15,130 bases of DNA from Bacillota bacterium. Its GTDB lineage: Bacteria; Bacillota; Bacilli; Desulfuribacillales; Desulfuribacillaceae. Position numbers and translations under genes: made by a program. The notes beneath the pieces are model-generated. The model had not been told where the DNA came from. It saw nothing but the letters and a program-made list of their open reading frames with translations, and did no database searches. Location: contig JAEWFW010000050.1 of the NCBI GenBank assembly GCA_023388635.1, forward strand, positions 1 through 15,130, written 5' to 3'. Shown here one piece after another: positions 8,028 to 13,305 of this stretch; positions within the stretch are counted from its first letter, which is position 1, and each line of letters begins with the position of its first letter.

Positions 8028-8078
8028 AAGGGGTATACGGGTGCGGAAACACTCGTATACCCCTTCGATATTTTATAT
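8028..8078 (+). terminator. Strong hairpin, probable terminator of cysK
   Basis: A 12-bp perfect stem (8028-8039 with 8054-8065, base AAGGGG/CCCCTT) is extended by a G-U pair and GTG/CAC to 16 bp around the loop CGGAAA. The 3' side continues TTCGATATTTTATAT, which is T-rich but not a clean T run. It lies between cysK and the pabA promoter. Confidence 0.72.
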
Positions 8079-8105
8079 GTACAGTTTATTCATTCGTGGT
8101 ATACT
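8078..8105 (+). promoter_or_regulatory. Promoter of the folate operon
   Basis: An extended -10 TG-G-TATACT (8097-8105) has a -35-like TGTACA (8078-8083) with a 16-base spacer. It sits between the cysK terminator and pabA, about 20 bases before the ribosome site, and is the only good promoter for the packed run of genes through dusB. Confidence 0.65.
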
Positions 8106-8126
8106 AACACAAAAGGAGAGATGCAG

Positions 8127-8720
8127 ATGATTATTATGATTGATAACTACGATTCGTTTACGTATAACATTGTGCAGTATCTCGGAGAATTGGGAGAGAC
8201 AATTGAAGTATACCGGAATGATCAAATCACGCTGGAAGAAATTCAGCAGAAGAATCCAATGGCGATTGTCATTTCGCCCGGTCCCCGTACGCCGAATGAA
8301 GCAGGGATCAGTTTACAGGTGATTGATTATTTTAAAGGAAGAGTTCCGATTTTAGGCGTTTGCCTCGGACATCAAGCAATCGGGCAGGCATTTGGAGGGC
8401 GGATTATTCGTGCGGAGCGGGTAATGCATGGTAAGACATCACAGATCAAGCATGACGGGCAATCTGTTTTTCAAGGGATCCCCTCGCCGTTGACTGTGAC
8501 AAGGTACCATTCGCTGATGATCGATCGGGATTCCTTTCCGTCATGTTTGCAGATCACAGCGGAGACTGAACAGCAAGAAATTATGGGCGTGCGTCACCGT
8601 GAATATTTTATTGAAGGTGTGCAGTTTCATCCGGAATCGATTTGCACAGAAGACGGAAAGAAGATGCTTGCGAATTTTATAGAAAAGGCGAAAGCGTATC
8701 AAGCAAATAAAGTTGTTTGA
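8127..8720 (+). CDS. pabA: Aminodeoxychorismate/anthranilate synthase glutaminase component
   Basis: Class I glutamine amidotransferase that supplies ammonia to PabB (4-amino-4-deoxychorismate, for folate) and, in Bacillus, also to TrpE (anthranilate). The 197 residues open with IDNYDSFTYN. The catalytic triad is visible: C79 in GVCLGHQ, and H168 and E170 in QFHPES. The oxyanion region SPGPRTPNEAG starts at 50. Of the in-frame ATGs at 8121, 8127 and 8136, the one at 8127 stands 8 bases from AAGGAG (8113-8118) and is the best. The open frame continues further upstream, but that part would run through the promoter and terminator. Given the fol operon context I call it pabA; trpG is the alternative, and the protein may be shared between both pathways. 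No pabB is adjacent. Confidence 0.93.
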   Translation: MIIMIDNYDSFTYNIVQYLGELGETIEVYRNDQITLEEIQQKNPMAIVISPGPRTPNEAGISLQVIDYFKGRVPILGVCLGHQAIGQAFGGRIIRAERVMHGKTSQIKHDGQSVFQGIPSPLTVTRYHSLMIDRDSFPSCLQITAETEQQEIMGVRHREYFIEGVQFHPESICTEDGKKMLANFIEKAKAYQANKVV

Positions 8721-8733
8721 CAGGAATCGGGAT

Positions 8734-9276
8734 ATGATAAAAATACAAAACATTATCGAGCATGTGAAATATCAGCAATATTTGAATGATATTGCGGTCA
8801 TTGAGCAAGGGCGCGCTTTTTGTACACATTCATTGGAGCATTTCCTCGAAGTGGCGAGAATCGGATATATTTTGTGGCTGGAACATGCTATTTGTACGCA
8901 AGCCACAAATGTAGAAAAGCAGACGGACATTATTGAAGCAACAAACGAAGCAATGAACGAAGCGAAGCGACGTATTTATGCAGCTTCGCTGTTGCATGAT
9001 ATAGGGAAATTCAGGCAATATGTATATAATGAAAATCATGCAACCGCCAGTGCCGTATTGGCAGAGGAGATTTTGGCTGATGTAGGATTTTGTCCCGATC
9101 AGATTGCGGCAATTCTCGACGCCATACGCAACCATAATCAGCATACATCTCCTAATATGCTGACACGTGTGATACAGCAAGCAGACCGGTTGTCGAGAAA
9201 ATGTTATCAGTGCCCAATGCAACATGAATGTTACAAAATTGAACAAATGGACACGCGGCATGGGCTATTATATTAG
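8734..9276 (+). CDS. HD-domain phosphohydrolase of the folate operon
   Basis: A predicted metal-dependent phosphohydrolase of 180 residues with the HD signature H32 (in CTHSLEHFLEVARI), H88-D89 (in ASLLHDIGKF), H134 and H137 (in NHNQH) and D151 (in QQADRLSRK). Directly after the last metal ligand comes C157-X2-C160-X5-C166, a possible zinc or other metal site. From memory, clostridial relatives share an LSRxCxxC pattern and also sit next to folP. The ATG at 8734 has AGGA 8 bases upstream; the in-frame TTG at 8713 would overlap pabA and lacks such a site. It lies where Bacillus has pabC but is unrelated to that aminotransferase. Substrate unknown; a pterin phosphate ester is an inference from context only. 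Confidence 0.85.
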   Translation: MIKIQNIIEHVKYQQYLNDIAVIEQGRAFCTHSLEHFLEVARIGYILWLEHAICTQATNVEKQTDIIEATNEAMNEAKRRIYAASLLHDIGKFRQYVYNENHATASAVLAEEILADVGFCPDQIAAILDAIRNHNQHTSPNMLTRVIQQADRLSRKCYQCPMQHECYKIEQMDTRHGLLY

Positions 9277-9290
9277 AGGGGTACACAGGT

Positions 9291-10487
9291 ATGTTTGAAT
9301 ACAATGCACATATACAGGCTATTTATAATCGAGAACAATTGCAGCAGCATATGCAATCTGTGGGAGCCGATCAGACGGGGATACGGATTATGAAGCAGAA
9401 AGGCGAGTTTTTTCATGTACATATGCGCAACGTCAGCTTGCAGGCTGCCAACATTATTAAACAAGAAATGTTAAGCAAGGGCGGGGAAGCGTGTATTCCT
9501 AAGCATGTATCGCAGTTGCGAGCAGAGCCGATCGATATGATTCTGTTTGGCTCACGACGGACATTTTCCAGGGTCATTGGCAATTTTCGCATTCAGCCGT
9601 TCGGGCTGAAGCGGCTGGCTGGAGAATTGCAGGCAATGCTTGAAGCATTTGATCAAAGCCATGATTGCGAGCAGGTTCCAGCATGGGCAAGAACCTGGCA
9701 GCTTCCATTAAAAAAGCGCACATTGATTATGGGAATTCTCAACGTAACGCCGGATTCTTTTTCTGATGGTGGACAATATAATTCTGTAGAAACGGCTATC
9801 GCGCGGGCGAAGGAAATGGTTGCCGAAGGGGCAGATATGCTCGATATTGGTGGAGAATCGACGAGACCAGGAGCGGAACCTGTGGGATTAGACATGGAGT
9901 TACAGCGGGTTGTGCCGATTGTAGCAGCCGTCTCCAAGGCAGTGCAAGTGCCGATTTCCATCGATACATACAAAGCAGAAGTTGCGGAAAAAGCCATTCA
10001 AGCGGGTGGACATATTATCAACGACGTTTGGGGCGGAAAAAAGGACCAGAACATACTCGAAGTTGCCGCACGGTTACACGTTCCGATTATCCTGATGCAT
10101 AATCGTTTTGATATGAATTATCAGGATTTACTCAGTGATATCATTGCCGATTTGCGGGGGAGCATAACAAAAGCGATTAGTTTGGGTGTAAATACTGAAA
10201 ATATCATTTTAGATCCAGGAATCGGGTTTGCCAAGGAATATGAACATAATCTAGAAGTTATGTATCGTTTGCGTGAAATATGTAATTTAGGCTTTCCAGT
10301 GCTTTTGGGTACGTCGAGGAAATCATTAATTGCGAAGACGCTGAATTTACCGGCCAGTGAGAGATTGGAAGGCAGTCTAGCAACGGTCTGTCTAGGCATC
10401 GAGCGCGGAGTGGATATAGTACGGGTGCACGATGTACAAGCGACGAAGCGGGCGGCACAAATGACCGACGCTATGGTTAGAAGGTGA
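9291..10487 (+). CDS. folP: Dihydropteroate synthase with N-terminal extension domain
   Basis: FolP joins p-aminobenzoate to dihydropterin pyrophosphate to give dihydropteroate. The TIM-barrel core begins near residue 140: MGILNVTPDSFSDGG from 147, GGESTRPGA with S190, SIDTYKAEVA, DPGIGFAK with D308, and GTSRKS with R343. At 398 residues it is about 120 longer than classical enzymes. The extra N-terminal part includes AANIIKQEML, ILFGSRRTF and RIQPFGLKRLAGEL, and resembles the extension I recall from clostridial FolP proteins (for example Moorella-type). It is in the same open frame, with no stop or shift between the parts. The AGAGGGG site lies 9 bases before the ATG, so the long form is expected to be translated. 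The stop overlaps the region of the folB start. Confidence 0.95.
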   Translation: MFEYNAHIQAIYNREQLQQHMQSVGADQTGIRIMKQKGEFFHVHMRNVSLQAANIIKQEMLSKGGEACIPKHVSQLRAEPIDMILFGSRRTFSRVIGNFRIQPFGLKRLAGELQAMLEAFDQSHDCEQVPAWARTWQLPLKKRTLIMGILNVTPDSFSDGGQYNSVETAIARAKEMVAEGADMLDIGGESTRPGAEPVGLDMELQRVVPIVAAVSKAVQVPISIDTYKAEVAEKAIQAGGHIINDVWGGKKDQNILEVAARLHVPIILMHNRFDMNYQDLLSDIIADLRGSITKAISLGVNTENIILDPGIGFAKEYEHNLEVMYRLREICNLGFPVLLGTSRKSLIAKTLNLPASERLEGSLATVCLGIERGVDIVRVHDVQATKRAAQMTDAMVRR

Positions 10488-10492
10488 TTAAA

Positions 10493-10876
10493 GTGGAAGT
10501 GAACATAGATAAAATTATTATGAAGGATATGCAGTTTTATGGAAAGCACGGAGTCATGGAAGAGGAGGCGGTTTTGGGGCAGCCGTTTTCCGTGACGGTC
10601 ATACTGCATCTGCCACTGGAGCAGGCAGGGAAAAGCGACAATTTGGACATGACGGTCAATTACGGTCTCGTATATGCCGATGTGAAATTTCTTGTAGAGG
10701 AGTGTCGGTATCGTCTGATTGAAGCGCTAGCGGAGGCAATCGCCGAGCGTATTTTAGCGACGTACTCGATCGTACAATCGGTGACGGTCGAAGTGCAAAA
10801 GCCGAAAGCGCCGATATCGGGAATTTTTTCGCACATGGCGGTTGAGATTACGCGAAAAAGGTTCATACAACCATGA
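10493..10876 (+). CDS. folB: Dihydroneopterin aldolase
   Basis: FolB cleaves 7,8-dihydroneopterin to 6-hydroxymethyl-dihydropterin and glycolaldehyde. The 127-residue protein has the family pattern MQFYGKHGVMEEEAVLGQPF (substrate-binding glutamate region), LDMTVNYGLVYADVK, LIEALAEAIAERIL and VQKPKAPISG, containing the conserved lysine, then VEITR near the end. The start is a GTG. I prefer 10493, 8 bases after AGAAGG (10479-10484); a GTG at 10484 would form a GTGA overlap with the folP stop but leaves no space for the ribosome site, and the ATG at 10520 would give a shorter protein. The 3' end overlaps folK as ATGA. Confidence 0.95.
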   Translation: MEVNIDKIIMKDMQFYGKHGVMEEEAVLGQPFSVTVILHLPLEQAGKSDNLDMTVNYGLVYADVKFLVEECRYRLIEALAEAIAERILATYSIVQSVTVEVQKPKAPISGIFSHMAVEITRKRFIQP

Positions 10877-11415
10877 AACCAGTAAATACGACGCAGGTTT
10901 ATTTAGGCATTGGCTCAAATATCGGAGATCGTATGGTTTTTATTCAAAAAGCAATCGATGCAATTGCTAGGTTGGATGGTTGCCGGTTAATACAAGTTGC
11001 CCCTGTTTTTGAAACAAAGCCTGTAGGATATGCTGAACAGGGAGATTTTCTCAACACTGTGGTTATGGTGGAGACGAGTTTGACGCCCGATGAATTGTTG
11101 CAGCAGACGCAGACGATTGAGCACGATTTGCACAGGGTGAGGGAAATACACTGGGGACCGCGAACGATTGACATCGATATTTTATTTTATGGGAAATGTC
11201 GTATAGAAAGCGATACATTGACGATCCCCCATCCGCTGCTACATCAGCGGGGATTTGTATTGGCGCCGATGTACAGTATTGCTAAGGATTACGTGCATCC
11301 GGTTCTAGGGAAAACGATTGCAGAATTATATGATGAATTGGCTGATGAGGTTGGAAATTGTAAGATGTTGAAGGAATGGGAGTTTGCAAATGAGAATTGG
11401 CAATATAGCGATTGA
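10873..11415 (+). CDS. folK: 2-amino-4-hydroxy-6-hydroxymethyldihydropteridine pyrophosphokinase
   Basis: HPPK transfers pyrophosphate from ATP to 6-hydroxymethyl-dihydropterin, producing the substrate of FolP. The 180-residue protein shows YLGIGSNIGDR, the PVFETKPVGY and DFLNTVV segments, the ATP and magnesium site WGPRTIDIDILFYG (both aspartates of the DxD motif present), and IPHPLLHQRGFVLAPM. It starts at an ATGA overlap with folB and ends inside dusB with a 26-base overlap, so it is translationally coupled on both sides. Length and motifs are normal; the tail after about residue 160 is slightly longer than in many homologues. Confidence 0.96.
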   Translation: MKPVNTTQVYLGIGSNIGDRMVFIQKAIDAIARLDGCRLIQVAPVFETKPVGYAEQGDFLNTVVMVETSLTPDELLQQTQTIEHDLHRVREIHWGPRTIDIDILFYGKCRIESDTLTIPHPLLHQRGFVLAPMYSIAKDYVHPVLGKTIAELYDELADEVGNCKMLKEWEFANENWQYSD

Positions 11416-12358
11416 GCCGCCTGTAGTATTGGCACCGATGGCAGGGATTACAAATTATGCGTTCCGCACTCTCGTCAAGGAGCAGGGGTGCGGACTTGTC
11501 TGTGCGGAGATGGTCAGTGACAAAGGGCTACTTTATGGAAATGAGCGCACATCGAGAATGTTGTATGTCGACCAACAGGAGCACCCATTAAGTATGCAAT
11601 TGTTCGGCTCTGATGTGGAGAGTCTGGTGGAAGCAGCGAAGATGGTCGATCAGTCTGGCGCAGATATTATTGATATCAACATGGGTTGTCCGGTGCCGAA
11701 GGTCACTAAACCCGGTGGTGGCAGCGCGCTGATGCGGGATATAAAAAAGGCGGAGCAGATCATATCTGCCGTGGTCAGGGCTGTCAGCAAACCAGTGACT
11801 GTGAAGATGCGCAAAGGCTGGAATGATCATGAAATAAATGCCGTTGAACTTGCGAAAGTCGCGGAATCTTCCGGGGTAAGCGCTGTGACTGTACATGGAA
11901 GAACGCGCGAACAGATGTATAGCGGTCGGGCAGATTGGAATATTATTAAACAAGTAGTACAATCAGTGCAAATACCGGTTATCGGCAATGGCGATATAAC
12001 GAGCGCTTTAGATGCGGCAGAGATGCTGAATTACACAGGCTGTCAAGCTGTCATGGTAGGAAGAGCCGCCCAAGGGAACCCGTGGATATTTCGGCAGATT
12101 GCGCGGTATCTGACGAACGGAATTCTGATTCCAGACCCGTCTCCCGAAGAACGGGTGGAAATGTGCATGAGACATCTGGATTTGTTGATGCTCGACAAGG
12201 ATGAACGTGTTGCTGTTCATGAAATGCGCAAACACGCCGCATGGTATTTGAAAGGACTGCCTAGAGTAGCCCATGTGAGAAATCGCATTATGCAGATGAA
12301 TACAAGGGATGAGTTGGTCGGTGCATTAAACGAATTTATCGCAGATATTACTGCATAA
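11390..12358 (+). CDS. dusB: tRNA-dihydrouridine synthase DusB
   Basis: An FMN- and NADPH-dependent enzyme that reduces specific uridines of the tRNA D-loop. The 322-residue TIM barrel shows LAPMAGITNYAFR at the N-terminus, catalytic C100 in INMGCPVPKVTKPGGGSALM, VKMRKGWND, the VHGRTREQMYSGRADW substrate-site strand, IGNGDI, and GRAAQGNPWIF for FMN phosphate binding, followed by the helical C-domain (EMRKHAAWYLKGLP). The ATG at 11390 is 7 bases from GGGAG inside folK; an in-frame TTG at 11384 is less likely. It is the last gene of the folate operon, the same place as B. subtilis yacF/dusB. No convincing terminator follows before the greA promoter. Confidence 0.95.
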   Translation: MRIGNIAIEPPVVLAPMAGITNYAFRTLVKEQGCGLVCAEMVSDKGLLYGNERTSRMLYVDQQEHPLSMQLFGSDVESLVEAAKMVDQSGADIIDINMGCPVPKVTKPGGGSALMRDIKKAEQIISAVVRAVSKPVTVKMRKGWNDHEINAVELAKVAESSGVSAVTVHGRTREQMYSGRADWNIIKQVVQSVQIPVIGNGDITSALDAAEMLNYTGCQAVMVGRAAQGNPWIFRQIARYLTNGILIPDPSPEERVEMCMRHLDLLMLDKDERVAVHEMRKHAAWYLKGLPRVAHVRNRIMQMNTRDELVGALNEFIADITA

Positions 12359-12399
12359 ACTCTAGACTCAAGAACTTTTAGAAAGCTTTTAAGGGCTTA

Positions 12400-12442
12400 T
12401 TGACAAAAACTTGCTTGTTAGCATATAATGTGGCAGTATAAT
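12400..12442 (+). promoter_or_regulatory. Strong greA promoter, possibly two overlapping
   Basis: Consensus TTGACA (12400-12405), an 18-base spacer and TATAAT (12424-12429) form a near-perfect sigma-A promoter. A second TATAAT (12437-12442) has a partial -35 TTGTTA (12415-12420) 16 bases upstream, so two overlapping promoters are possible. Transcription from the first would start near 12436, about 195 bases before greA. Confidence 0.85.
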
Positions 12443-12471
12443 AAACAGGATTTGGACAATATCAATCTTTG

Positions 12472-12500
12472 AAGCACTGTCGTGTATAACGACAGTGCTT
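12472..12500 (+). other. Perfect 12-bp hairpin in greA leader
   Basis: AAGCACTGTCGT (12472-12483) pairs perfectly with ACGACAGTGCTT (12489-12500) around the loop GTATA. It begins about 36 bases into the predicted greA transcript. No T run follows, so it is not a classical terminator; it could be a leader structure or protein-binding site. Confidence 0.6.
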
Positions 12501-12630
12501 GTATCATATAGCACCTAAAGTGAATAAAGAATTGGTGTTTCTCATATACTTTTACAACTTGCGAATAGCGGTTTTTTATTAATATTAGGTGAGAAGTACG
12601 ATACAGAAAAAGGAAAAAGGAGAGTTCTTA

Positions 12631-13110
12631 ATGACAGAAAAGGAAGTTATTTTAACGCCGGACGGATTGAAAAAATTAGAGGAAGAATTGGAACAATTAA
12701 AATCTGTTAAGCGTAGAGAGGTAGCTGAACGCATAAAGATAGCAATCAGCTATGGAGATATAAGTGAGAATTCCGAATATGAAGACGCCAAAAACGAACA
12801 GGCATTTATTGAAGGAAGAATTATCACACTTGAAAAAATGTTGCGCAATGCAAAAATCATCAATAATGATGAAGTGGATGTAAACACTGTGAGCGTCGGC
12901 TCGACTGTCAATGTGCGCGATTTGGAATTCAGAGACGAGATGGAGTACAAAATTGTCGGTTCGGCAGAAAGCGATCCGCTGCAACACAAAATATCGAACG
13001 AATCTCCTTTGGGCAAGGCACTATTGGGAAAGAAAAAGGGAGATATGGTCGAGGTTACAGCTCCGGCAGGAATTATAAAATATGAAATTCTTGATATATT
13101 CTTGATGTAA
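12631..13110 (+). CDS. greA: Transcription elongation factor GreA
   Basis: GreA enters the secondary channel of RNA polymerase and stimulates cleavage of backtracked RNA. The 159-residue length is typical. It begins MTEKEVILTPDGLKKLEEEL, the first arm of the coiled coil, and has the acidic tip motif GDISENSEYEDAKNEQ, whose Asp and Glu residues help hold the catalytic magnesium. The C-terminal FKBP-like domain includes VSVGSTVNVRD, YKIVGSAESDP, ISNESPLGKALLGKKKGD and ending strands. The ATG at 12631 follows AAGGAGAG (12617-12624) at proper spacing; upstream in-frame codons lack a site. It has its own promoter and a hairpin after it, so it is probably monocistronic. Its position between dusB and lysS differs from B. 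subtilis as I recall it. Confidence 0.97.
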   Translation: MTEKEVILTPDGLKKLEEELEQLKSVKRREVAERIKIAISYGDISENSEYEDAKNEQAFIEGRIITLEKMLRNAKIINNDEVDVNTVSVGSTVNVRDLEFRDEMEYKIVGSAESDPLQHKISNESPLGKALLGKKKGDMVEVTAPAGIIKYEILDIFLM

Positions 13111-13136
13111 AGCAATAAAAAATTCGAAGTATTACA

Positions 13137-13165
13137 TGCTGCAGAGCGGCTTGTTATGGTATAAT
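13137..13165 (+). promoter_or_regulatory. Extended -10 promoter upstream of lysS
   Basis: TG-G-TATAAT (13157-13165) is a perfect extended -10; no good -35 is seen at the right distance (TGCTGC at 13137). A start near 13172 would put the next hairpin at the very 5' end of the transcript and leave a leader of about 135 bases before lysS. Confidence 0.55.
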
Positions 13166-13170
13166 GGCAA

Positions 13171-13200
13171 AAAAGCTCAGGATGAGATTCCTGAGCTTTT
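13171..13200 (+). terminator. 12-bp hairpin after greA, probable terminator
   Basis: AAAAGCTCAGGA (13171-13182) pairs perfectly with TCCTGAGCTTTT (13189-13200), loop TGAGAT. An A-tract before and TTTTC after give the usual symmetric terminator form, though the T run is short. It lies 60 bases after greA and directly downstream of the predicted lysS promoter. Confidence 0.65.
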
Positions 13201-13219
13201 CACACTACTGTGTAGAAAA
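13197..13219 (+). other. Small hairpin overlapping the terminator T run
   Basis: TTTTC-ACAC (13197-13205) pairs with GTGT-A-GAAAA (13210-13219), one bulged A, loop TACT. Its first four T are also the last four bases of the preceding hairpin, so the two structures compete at the junction. Confidence 0.4.
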
Positions 13220-13227
13220 TGATTTGC

Positions 13228-13276
13228 AGTTCTTAATTCAGATGGAGTAAAAGCATCTCCACCTGAATTAAGAACT
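13228..13276 (+). repeat. Long inverted repeat before lysS
   Basis: Arms 13228-13247 and 13257-13276 are 20 bases each and complementary except for one A-C mismatch; the loop is TAAAAGCAT. It ends 18 bases before the lysS ribosome site and is not followed by T, so it is not a normal terminator. It may be a regulatory RNA structure or a small palindromic repeat. Confidence 0.75.
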
Positions 13277-13305
13277 TGCTTCAATAAAATAGGCAGGTGA
13301 CCAAT

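Noticed and set aside
8016..8126. Upstream extension of the pabA frame from a GTG near 8016
   Set aside because: It would run through the cysK terminator hairpin and the predicted promoter, and PabA proteins begin right at IDNYDSFTYN; a good ribosome site marks the ATG at 8127.
10121..10609. Antisense open frame of 162 codons across the folP-folB junction
   Set aside because: Covers two coupled genes on the opposite strand, has no promoter or ribosome site, and no recognisable domain.
12383..12398. Terminator for the folate operon just after dusB (AAGCTT-TTAA-GGGCTT)
   Set aside because: Only six pairs with two wobbles and no T run; it also abuts the greA -35 box.
13111..13305. T-box riboswitch for lysS
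   Set aside because: The conserved T-box sequence (AGGGTGGNACCGCG type) and a specifier-loop layout are absent; the hairpins here are of a different type.
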